A DNA stretch of 64,000 nt from Liolophura sinensis (taxonomy: Eukaryota > Mollusca > Polyplacophora > Chitonida > Chitonidae), in the NCBI RefSeq assembly GCF_032854445.1, contig NC_088295.1, positions 47,665,385 through 47,729,384 of the forward strand, in the 5' to 3' direction. Each line of letters opens with the position of its first letter. Positions within the stretch are counted from its first letter, which is position 1. Made by a program: the position numbers and the translations under genes. Shown here piece after piece: positions 1-9,740 of the stretch. The notes below the pieces were generated by a model. That model did no database searches, was not told the origin of the DNA, and saw only the letters and a list, made by a program, of their open reading frames with translations.

Positions 1-1969
1 CAAACTGTTCAGAGAAAAAACCTATCCAGCATGTATAAACTGTACTTAAGTTTTGCTAAACTATCTTTTGAGGTCTTGCTACAGTTTATGTTGTGATTAT
101 AATAACCTAGTGCACAATGGTGTGTATCTTAGTTCATGCTATTGCTCATTTTTGTTCTTGTCTCTCGTTCTGTTTAGTGTTGGTTAGCTACGTCACACGT
201 ACTACTGCTATGATGTTTTTGTACATTGTACATGTATGTATATGCATATTAGCATTTCCTCAATCATCGTGTGGGATAGGTCATACATGATTACGTGATT
301 AAGTTAGTTATCCGTTCTGTATGGCTAATGAGCTCTCATTCATATATGTTCAGATTACCACGTACATGTATCCTTGCATGTGGATCTTTTAGTCATCTTG
401 GTAATTAAATTCAATCCCTGTTTGCGGAATCAGAATCTACTGGTCAGATATATCTGCAGCATGATTTAGCTGGCCAGACGCTATTAATATAGCTATTTTT
501 ATTATAGGGTATTTTCTTATGAAGAGTGATGAAATATTCTGAAAGATTGTGAGTTTGCCAACCCACGTATAGAGGTAGTAGTATGTGTCGTTTTCCTCTG
601 AAATCAACACAGAAACAGGGCAAGTGAACTGCATCCACATTTTTTTTGGTTTTACATAGACATGCATACAAGAGGTTCTAGATACCTAACACTTCAACAT
701 TGTACACGTTTATTTTATGTAGTTTTGTGTTGAAATGCCAAATTGGGGTTGGATGAACATCCTGGTATGTTTAAGTTTTCCTGGGCCGTATTTAATTGTT
801 TATTAACAGTTTGTTCTGATACCCTGATGTAAATATACATGCGTGTCAAATCAAAGCTGTATACATGTACATCTCTCCAAATTAACCAGTGTGTGATGGT
901 ATCTCTTTTAAAGTGGTCTCTTTGTTATGAAAACTATGAGGTATGAATAAATGTGAATAAACTGTAGCACATTGTCTTAGTGTAGAGGATTACCTTGGCA
1001 GTGACACAAGCATATAATCGAATATGATGTTATTTTGTATACAATTCAATTGTTTTAAATTATCTCAAATATGAAAGAAAATAAAATCATGTCAGAGGAT
1101 TTTGTAACTTAACTCTTATTGTTCTTTTCTGTACAGTTTTATGATATACATATAATGGAGTGAATCATTGATACACACCCAAAGCCTTTTATAGAGGTGG
1201 TTATCACAATGACATAACTACCGTATTTCACCTAAAGATTGGTACGTAAGTGCATAAATGCCTTAAAATGAGATTTTTGTACAGCATGAGATGAAAGAAG
1301 TTTTTCTGAAGGAAACTTTACCAAAAATAAAGTTTTTGAGTGGCCTTTAATTATGAAGTGGATGAATCAATCGGAGTTGAGCAAAATGTGCCAAAACTTG
1401 AAAAATGCTAAACTTTAAGTGAAATACAGTATTTCTCATAATTACAACTTACCTGCTTGTACTGCTGATCCTAACGCAAGGCATGGTACAAGATATGGTT
1501 CACTTAAGAGATCTGTTTGGGTGGAAACTTTAATAATACCGTATATATGATTATCCTAAGTTATGAGAGAGTTAACAATGGTTTGGTAGGTTAATTTTAT
1601 GTTTTTACTTGATTGGTACTTAACACTGTACTGAGTAATAATTCCATTTCTTTGACGATGGCCGGTTTTATGATTAGAATACTGTAGAAGATGTACAGCT
1701 TAGAGAGTAAATCCAGAACAGCGACGACACTATGATACTTGGAAAACGGTCACACATAACTGGTGAAATGCGGTCTCTTTTCAATTTAGCTCAGTTGGCG
1801 TTTTAATCTAACTGTTTACTTAAATGCATAAGGAGAATTAGGTAAAAAAAATGCAGTAATGTTAATTGCAATTTATTAGATGTCACTGGTCTAGAATTAC
1901 TCGAAATGGTATGTTGCTATCACATTTAATATACAATAACATTAAAATAATGTAAAGGGACCAGAAGGC
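1..1969. other. Intergenic DNA, no gene seen (copy 1)
   Basis: AT-rich sequence matching 43738-45726. Short open frames exist on both strands, for example 437-667 (-), but they show no family motif and differ freely between copies. No RNA gene, repeat array or promoter could be supported. Confidence 0.6.
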
Positions 1970-2222
1970 TTAATTAACTGGTAGGGGCCTCCGTGGCTCA
2001 GTCGGTTAGCGCGCTAGCGCAGCGTAATGACCCAGGAGCCTCTCACCAATGCGGTCGCTGTGAGTGGGAAGGTCTGACAGCAACCATCGGTTGGTTGTGG
2101 GTTTCCCTTGGGCTCTGCCCGGTTTCCACCTACCATAATGCTGGCCGCAGTCGTATAAGTAACATATTCTTGAGTACGGCGTAAAACACCAATCAAAAAA
2201 ATAAATTAATTAATTAACTGGT
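1970..2222 (+). mobile_element. tRNA-derived SINE with 13-bp target duplication
   Basis: The element (1983-2209) starts with a tRNA-like head containing an A-box-like GTGGCTCAGTCGG. Its 3' domain reads GCTGGCCGCAGTCGTATAAG, followed by a TTGAGTACGGCGTAAAACACC block and an AATAAAT-type tail. The B-box part of the head is missing through an internal deletion. Both sides carry TTAATTAACTGGT (1970-1982 and 2210-2222). Copy 2 has a single TTAATTAACAGGT at 45727-45739, an empty site, so this insertion is younger than the duplication or polymorphic. The same 3' domain recurs at 22227, 25666, 29480 and 60.2 kb. Confidence 0.93.
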
Positions 2223-2702
2223 GGACCAGGTGTCCAGTACTTCTGCTGATGGGGATGAAAGAAAAACGAAAAGTCTGGCCCTTGTTAGTCTTTACTGGAG
2301 TCCGTAGGATTACTTATACAATCTTGGAGAAATTTACAGATCCGTGAATGTAGAGAAAATATCCATACCATTTCCGCCAAATAGCGTACTTCGTTAAGCA
2401 AGAGTAATAAACAGCCTCAATATTACGTACATCTTTAAAATTTATACATGGACCCGTCTTGGGGAAAAGCTGCAACCTGGGCCTTTATGGCGGATAACTT
2501 CCATTAAAGGTGTAGTCGCTTGAAGTCACCCCGCAGTTAACAAATGTGACTTATGCACGTTACTCTTAAAATCACACATCAAGTTGTTAAAAACTATATA
2601 AAAACTAAAACACTTCTTAAGTCATATTTCTTGTAACTTTTTCGTTAAAGACACTCTGGGTTATGATGCCATGCATAAGGCGACGTCATTTACGAGAAAA
2701 AT
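2223..2702. other. Intergenic DNA up to transposon insertion
   Basis: Matches copy 2 at about 45740-46306. No gene is seen. It ends in a short motif (TGCCATGCATAAGGCGACG and following bases) that recurs about 150 bp further on in the uninterrupted copy 2; the transposon at 2703 landed in the first of these two units. Confidence 0.5.
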
Positions 2703-2703
2703 T

Positions 2704-2779
2704 AATTCGCGACTTTCCAGTTCAGCGCCTCCTAGCGGATGGTCGTACACGGACGACTGTCATGGCCGCGTATGGGGTC
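2704..2779 (+). repeat. Left terminal inverted repeat of the ISL2EU-like element
   Basis: Pairs with the reverse complement of 8428-8502. Shared blocks include TTTCCAGTTCAGCGCCTCCT and TGTCATGGCCGCGTATGGGG, separated by a variable stretch around the position-40 region. Confidence 0.93.
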
Positions 2780-3254
2780 ATCGGGCCGTCTCTAAGTTTT
2801 TTCTGTTATCAGGCGCCAGTTTCATTCCAAAGCCGCAAGAAAATCAAGGTAAAGTGAATTAACAGGACAAACTGTTTATAATGATTCACTGAATGGTTGT
2901 GAGAAGGGTATAGGACTTAAAATAGTACTGTTTACACAAAATACAACCAGCTAGCTTAGCCTCAACAACAACAACACAATTTACAATGTTCTAACCTTCG
3001 CAGTACTTTGGCGTTTGTAAGATGGAAAGTCTCTCCCGAGAACTGCTTTGTAGTGTAATACGCCTTACTTTAATCCCGTAGAGACTTGTTTATGTATGCA
3101 CATGTTGTAAGCTTTTAAAACATAATAGGCCTATCAGCTGTAATTTAGTTTATGGATAGGTAGACTTATTCATTTAAATGTGAATGAATACATGTATGAT
3201 TATATTCATTTTTCAATGATGTTCTAATTTTGTTTAAACAGTTCGCCTAGAGCC

Positions 3255-5193
3255 ATGAATTGCAAGAGAAAGAAACAAACTGTGGCTGAAGATATCAGTG
3301 ATGCAAAAACCAGAAAGGAGGACACTCGCCTTTATTGTTTATGTAAACAATTAGATGATCCTGATAGAACAATGATCCAGTGTGATTTTTGTGACGAATG
3401 GTTCCATCCTGCCTGTGTTGATCTGGAAGAGGGTGAAGTTAATGATGTTGGAAGATGGTACTGCCCACCATGTACAGATGTTATGGCACAAAATCCATCA
3501 CTGTCGCGTAAAGGTATAGAAAACGGGGTCATTTTACTTCTACTTACTTTTGGGCACATTAATATTATATTGACAGTTTATTGTAATGACTTAATTGATC
3601 TGACAGTGTTAATATGTTAGGCTATTTTCAGTCAGTTGTTACAATCATATTTGTAAAGTAACACGTCAGGACAGAAAAAGTTAACCCAGTCATGTGGTAA
3701 TTTGTCAAAACTGCGTTTCAGGTTTTCTTGGGTTTCAAGGGAGAGTAGCACCAAAAGAGGGATGGGGAGAAGAATTTTTGTTGGAGGACATCGATGAGTC
3801 TGTCATTCAAGTAGAAACCAAAAGACATCGTGTTGAAGGCTGGAACCTGTTTCGAGAAGGTCGTGTTACTGGACTGAGCAGCAATAAAAACGGAAATTAT
3901 GTATATTTCCGTAGTCAGTGTCAGGCATCCATGAGACAGCTGTCCTATAATGTGTTTATCTGTTTCAAGGGCAGTCGAAGGCTTAAGTGGTCAACCTGTT
4001 CGTGCCCTGCTGGAATCGATGGCCAGTGTAAGCATCTTGTGGCAACTTTGTATTGTTTGATAGATCTGTACAGACTAGGGATAAACAAAATCCCAGATGC
4101 TAAGACATGCACACAAAAACTTCAAATGTGGCATGTCTGAAAACCTGTGACAGACGAACCACTGCTTTTTTCTGACATAAACTTTGTTAAGCATGACCCA
4201 GAGAGACCAGCAAAAGGGGACCTTGGTTGTAGTGTGAAGCAACATAATCCTGTACTTGAGTTTGCAAGCACTGTGACACAGGTAAAAATTCAGAAACTTG
4301 TTAACTTATATGATTCCAATTGTATTAAGTTACCAGTCATAGACACCATCAGGACCAATCAATGTATTCCAGTGTTGCCTAAACAGCAAATGGATGGAAG
4401 CCTTCATTCTGAACTTTTTGAATTAATGAATGGAACAGAATATAACTTTAGTGTGGATGATTACACAACTAAATTGACTGCATCAGAGAAACAACACTAC
4501 AGTTCCATTGTGGAAGTAAATATTGAAACATCTAGATGTATTGAAAAGAAAACTCGATTACAGAGTAAGAGTAAGTTTTGGTTTGACCAGCGCCAACATA
4601 GAATAACGGCATCCAACTTTGGGACTTTCTGTAGACTAAAATCATGTACTAATCCAATAACAACTTTCAATAGAAAGCAGAAGTTTTTCACGTGCAGAAG
4701 TGTCCGCCATGGTGTAGATTATGAGTCAGCTGCATTTGCCAAGTATAGTGAAGTCCAACCCTGTGAAAGTTGCTCAGCAGGTTTAATAATAAATCCCAAA
4801 ATACCATATTTAGGTGTTAGTCCTGATAAAATTGTGCTTACCAACAGTGAATTGAAACTTGTAGAAGTTAAGTGCCCTTACAGTGTGTTTCAAAAGAAAG
4901 TCAAAATTTGTCAACAAATTAAGGAAAATAATTTCTACTTAAAATATGTTGACGGAGAGGTGAAACTGTCTGAGACTCATGATTATTTTTATCAAATTCA
5001 AGGTCAGCTTAATATTACTGGTGTAAATATTTGTGATATGGTGGTGTTTGTGCCTCCAGATGATATTGTTATTGTTTCCATTAAAAAAGACAAACACTTT
5101 TTTGAAAACAAAATGCTCCCAAAGCTATCTGATATTTATTTCCATCATTTGTTGCCTAGCTTTGTTGATCGCCTCCAATACACTCATTTGTAG
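3255..5193 (+). pseudogene. PHD finger-SWIM-YqaJ nuclease gene of the transposon, broken by one stop
   Basis: Accessory protein of the ISL2EU-like element, expected to act as a nuclease on DNA. Exon 1 (3255-3514) starts at ATG 3255 and encodes a PHD zinc finger: CLCK, then CDFCDEWFHPACV, then WYCPPC. A GT donor after SRK joins in phase to an acceptor at about 3719. Exon 2 encodes a SWIM zinc finger, CSCPAGIDGQCKH (about 4003-4042). An in-frame TGA at 4138-4140 then interrupts the reading frame, which continues open from 4141 to 5193. The downstream part is a YqaJ-like exonuclease domain: RITASNFG, GVDYESAAFAKY, LGVSPDK, EVKCPY and YQIQGQLN keep the expected acidic and lysine catalytic positions. 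A poly(A) signal AATAAA lies at 5483-5488. The single stop looks recent. Confidence 0.88.
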
Positions 5194-5872
5194 AAATATT
5201 AAGCATTTTCAATTGTCATGTCAGAATTACATATTGTGGAGCAATGTTTTTCAAGAATGTCCAGTCATCATTTACTCTATTTACATGCACATGTGTATGA
5301 CTGGAGAAATATGCCTACATACCATAGATTCGTTAATCACATTTCCATTTGTTATTTTCCCATGATACTAATAATGAAGCATTTTCAATCAAATTGTAAG
5401 AGAGTTTGAAGGAACTTCATCTATTATATAGAGCAAGTGATGATAATGTATATGTCTCCTTTGAGTATGATGAGTTTCCTTAAATAAAAGTAAAGCCAAG
5501 TGAAACAAAATTTGTTCGCAGTGTCATATGATATGTAACAATTCCATCCCATGCCAATCCTGAATTGTTGTAATTCACTTCTTGAAGCCAGCCAATGTAT
5601 TATGAAATAATTTTTTTTTACTTATTATCAACTTACATTTAGTTGATTGATAATGCTGTACTTAAGAATTTTTTACTCATATGAGGGCTCGTGAAGTGTA
5701 TGGTTGAAGAAAACCATAGTTTATTGGAGTAAACCATCGACCTTCGCCAAGTACCTGATAACCTACTGACTCGAAGCTGCAGTTAAAGCCCTTTGATGTT
5801 CGAGCAAACGAGAAGCAATTCTAATCTTTAAAACCAGTTTACTTTAGACAAAGTGCTAACTGATCTAAGTTA
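5194..5872. other. Spacer between convergent transposon genes
   Basis: AT-rich 3' flank of the YqaJ gene, with the AATAAA at 5483-5488, and of the transposase gene arriving from the other strand. No other coding signal is seen. Confidence 0.6.
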
Positions 5873-7382
5873 CTAACTTTTAAATAATGTACCTGTAAAG
5901 TTTGACAAATGGCCACACACAAGCCAAACTTTCTCTATCATTGGACACAAAGATATAGGAACAATGTTCCGAATGATCTCAAATTCCTTAACTTTTCTCA
6001 CTGCTCGTTCTACATGAACTCGCACAGTTGCAACTCCCCTTGAGAATTTTAACTGTTCATCTGTGAACTGCTGTTGTCCATGCAGAAATGGTGGAATAAT
6101 AAGAGAAGCCCCCCTTCTTTCAACATCTTCGCGAATGTCAAATCCCCGATCAACCATGAGGCTATCACCATCTTCCAGTAAGTCTAGGAGCCAACAGTGA
6201 CGAATAATCTTTTTGTCAGAACATCTCCCAGCATATAATGGCGAAATAAAAGTAAGTTGACCTACCGGAGAAATTGCAATGAGTCCCTTCGCAGTGTTGT
6301 GGTGTTTGTAAGATGAGAAAGTCTCTCTTTGACAGTCAGATGCAGATGGTTGTTCAATGAATAGTTCTGTACAGTCCACAATAGCACGTGTTGTTGAATA
6401 ATGTTCTCTAAAGCATGCCGGCATGGTCTTTCGCACTTGTTCAGCTTTTGGCCAGATTGGTAATGATCGAAATCTATCTGCTAAAAAAATAATCCATGTG
6501 TTGACAATTTTAGATACATGACCCTCAGATATGCTATACAGATCACCAATTAACCTTTCTTGTAGTCCTTTACGAAGACGCACTAGTGTTATGAAGAGCT
6601 CTTCCATTGGTGAGAGTGATCTAGATGGTCCACGTTTCTTTAATAAGTCATACGGTGTACCAGATGATGTGTTCTCTGTGCCCACATAATATAAAAAATT
6701 ACATTCTGGCTGAAGAAACTGAAAAAAACATGATAAAGATATATAAGACTGAAATCCTGTATAGTACTTTATGTCACTGTCAGAATTGCAAAATCTGAGC
6801 AAAGTAAACTTTTCTTCATAGCGCAGTGTCATCAGATTTAAATTGGTCTGTAAAACAGAGGCTTTATCAGGTGAGACGCTAGGTTCATAATCTTCTAAAC
6901 TGTCATCCCCACTACTGCTGCTCTCCAAATATCTTCTCAAAGTTGTAGGATATATAGTATACATAGCCCCATCAGTGTATTGGCGGGAATAAGAATGCTC
7001 CTCCACAGAAAACTGTTGAAGACCTGTAGCTGCTTTGTTCTCCTTGTTCTCGGATGCTACTGAGGAAATCTGTTTCTTAATCTTTCTCCTAGAATGCTGA
7101 GTGGAGGTGCCTTTACACCAATGAAAAACTGTTGGAATGGCATCCTTCACAAGACGACGTCTTATGCCTTGGTGTTTTGGATAACAATCCTCTGTAAAAT
7201 GTAAAGAGCACACACGAGTGTGTCTGTTTATGGCAAAATCTTTACCAATGTCTCTCCTTATGTTCACAATCCATTTTTTTTACCAAATCTTTGTCCGAAG
7301 GGAAACTGTGAAATGACAAATGTTTGCAGCTCTCAAGTCTAGTGTCACTTGAACACAAAGGCACACGGCAATGATGAGGCAT
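5873..7382 (-). pseudogene. THAP-domain DDE transposase (DDE_Tnp_4 type), one frameshift
   Basis: Transposase of the ISL2EU-like element. Reading starts at ATG 7382 with the first half of a THAP zinc finger (C-x4-C pair, then FHSFP). A run of eight A/T at 7274-7281 breaks the frame by one base. The remainder, open from 7267 to 5873 (464 codons counted from an internal ATG), begins with the other half of the finger, RVCSLHF, and ends the domain at AIPTVFHW. A helix-turn-helix region follows (about residues 219-265 of that frame). The DDE catalytic domain has Asp in VDCTEL (298), Asp in MVDRGFD (373) and Glu in VHVERAVRKVKEF (420), all as in DDE_Tnp_4. One indel in a homopolymer could also be a sequencing error. 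Confidence 0.92.
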
Positions 7383-8427
7383 TTTAGATTCTTTCTGGAA
7401 GCAAACAGAAGAATAAGTTGTCAGTATAAGTGTAGATCTAGCATCCCTTCGTCTCTTTTATACCATTCTTTATGTACAAGAACATGAATAAGGTTTATTA
7501 AGTCCAAAATATTTCAAAAACATTGAATACCAATAGTAAACTATACATTTTAACAGGCCTATATTTAGCTGTGAACCTAAATGAACACCTAGATTGCACA
7601 TGCATTCAAAACATGCTAAATGGATATATTTTTCCTTAGAGCAATTTATGAACTAGTCAGAAATTACTACCTATGTATTTTATGCACTATGCATTACAAA
7701 GTAGCCTTAAAATTTAAATTCAAAATTCCCCCACCAAGACTACATTGGTTAATGTAATTCTGAAATCAAGCAACACATTCATGAGATTTACGGAAGCAAA
7801 CAGCTCCAGATATGTTGGATTGATCATGAGCGACATGTGCCACAGTTCACGCAGACATTAGAATTGTTGTCAATCCTCTGCCCTCTGTAAATGCCTATGA
7901 GCTAAAGTTTTCACGGCAATCATGTCTGTTCGTGAAATAATCCCATTTTCCTAGTGTATAGGATTTATTACCTTATCAAGATGGTGGTAGACCCTGAAAG
8001 TGTTACTGCCATAGTCCATGTTTGTCAAGGTCAATATAAGATTAAGTTAGATAATGTGTAAGAGCGTGAGGTTCGCCAGGGAAGACGAAATTACTGTAGA
8101 CAGCGGTAAAAGTCGCTTACTGACAATCCGACACATTTGGGGATGTACTTTCTGTTAGTTTCACAGCTGTGTTGCTCGATCTCAGAGTGTTACATTCTGC
8201 ATCTAAGAAACATTTACTGAACATGAAAGTGTTGTTGTTGTTTCAACGAGTCCGCTGCATCTACGTTGTCGAAGTATTGTATTTTAACACTAAATATGAG
8301 TTTCATGCAAAACACACGTGAGTATATAGATACATGGTTATTTCTAATCCCTCACCTCAATCACGCAGATGTCATGAAAAGAAAAAGACGACAGCTTTTG
8401 TGGAAAACAGGCGAAACTGCTACATGA
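7383..8427. other. Non-coding right arm of the transposon
   Basis: 5' flank of the THAP-DDE gene up to the right inverted repeat. No coding motif is seen on either strand. Confidence 0.5.
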
Positions 8428-8502
8428 CCCCATACGCGGCCATGACATTCCTCCGTGTGCGATTCACCCGCTAGGAGGCGCTGAACTGGAAAGGGGCGAA
8501 TT
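8428..8502 (-). repeat. Right terminal inverted repeat of the ISL2EU-like element
   Basis: Reverse complement of the left repeat at 2704-2779, with conserved blocks CCCCATACGCGGCCATGACA and AGGAGGCGCTGAACTGGAAA and the terminal GCGAATT. Confidence 0.93.
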
Positions 8503-8503
8503 G

Positions 8504-9553
8504 ATGAAGTTTTGTGAATGTGGTCCCGGTCGAAGGTAGATGGTTTCCACCACTTCCACAAAAGTGACATTTGTCATCAATATTAGTAAAGGGCGTCGTC
8601 TAGCTTATAGTGCCATACGGCGACGTAACTAACGAGAAAAGTTACGAAAAAATGATTTACGAAGTTTTGTGAAAGTGACCACATTCTTCTTCTATAAACC
8701 TTTCAGCCGTCATATATAAGTGGACAACGTCAAACACTAAAAACATGATTAACTCAGTCTCAAATGGCGCTGGAAGCCCGAGCAGTGTGAGAAATACAAA
8801 TCATAGACAGGCTATAATGATTTTTATGTGTGGACAAATTATCGTTTCATAATGTTCTAGACGAGCGCTCCCTTTGGAAAAGTGGTCTCCGCTGTGGGAG
8901 TGATCTCCCCTTCTTGGAGTGAGTTGACTGAGTTCTGATAACCTCTGCGCACCATCGCTTGTGATCTTCACATGGCAGGGTTCATATTAATACATAGAAG
9001 GCAACGTGACTCCGTTGCGGCCATTCCAAAATTTTCTCCCAGGAGGGCAAGACGTGGTTTGGGTGAAAGAAATTTTTTAGACCCCACCTTTTGCGGATTT
9101 TAACTTCATATCATTTCCAAGTTTTACAATGCTAAATTCATTTGCATTTTTTTTCTGTTACTAGATTCTTAATAAATTTGTCATTTAAAAAAAATGACCT
9201 TATTACACAATCAAGTTGTTGTGGCATTTGTTTCTGCTATTGTTCGATCCGCAGGCCACTAACCAATTTCGTCTGCACACTAGGATCTTTTTCTCTAACA
9301 CGTAACACCGATGTCGTTTGTGGAGAAAATGATATTATCTCAGGACAACAGTCTCTTTAACCTTGTCAAACCAAATAGATAACGAATACGTTATCACACA
9401 GATCGACGCTATCACACAGACCGATCGTGGCTGGTACCATTTTCAGACTTTATGGTAAATACATGCTGTCCTACTTCCTACTTTAGACCTAATTAAATGA
9501 CGTTTGTTATGAAGTTGTATACTAACGTGAATTTGTTCATGGTATGTCCTTAA
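8504..9553. other. Intergenic DNA upstream of gene A (copy 1)
   Basis: Resumes homology with copy 2 (46313-47353). No gene recognised. The short frame at 9142-9360 is matched in copy 2 by a shortened frame with changes and is probably chance. Confidence 0.5.
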
Positions 9554-9681
9554 TGACGTCACAATCCCTCATATAGAAAAAGTTACGTAAACAATACAAC
9601 GTTTCTTCGAAAACATTGAACAAAAGGAGTGACGTCATAGTTACATTACGTGAATCACAAGCTCAAAACTGGATGACGTCA
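9554..9681. promoter_or_regulatory. Cluster of three CRE sites upstream of gene A
   Basis: Three perfect TGACGTCA palindromes lie at 9554-9561, 9630-9637 and 9674-9681, the last ending about 60 bp before the gene A start codon. TGACGTCA is the consensus for CREB/ATF bZIP factors. Clustering just upstream of a gene suggests a cAMP- or stress-responsive promoter; this is inference. In copy 2 the first site has decayed. Confidence 0.55.
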
Positions 9682-9740
9682 TAGTCGTTGGCAAGGACTA
9701 GTTACACAGAAACCATTGAGTGACGCTTTCATTTGTGAAA

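Larger units (their letters stand above)
2703..8503. mobile_element. Two-gene DNA transposon, ISL2EU-like (YqaJ plus THAP-DDE)
   Basis: A 5.8-kb block present in copy 1 and absent from copy 2. Its ends are imperfect inverted repeats of about 75 bp, each starting AATTCGC. Inside lie two convergent genes: a PHD-SWIM-YqaJ protein on + and a THAP-DDE transposase on -. As far as I recall, that pairing and AT-type 2-bp target duplications are characteristic of the ISL2EU (IS4EU) group. AT dinucleotides flank the element at 2701-2702 and 8504-8505, but the empty site in copy 2 differs by a few bases, so the duplication is only likely. Both genes are disabled by single lesions, so this copy is probably not autonomous. 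Confidence 0.88.

Noticed and set aside
437-667. Open frame on - strand kept in both copies (copy 2 at 44132-44383)
   Set aside because: No start context, splice partner or family motif; conservation is that of the recent duplication as a whole.
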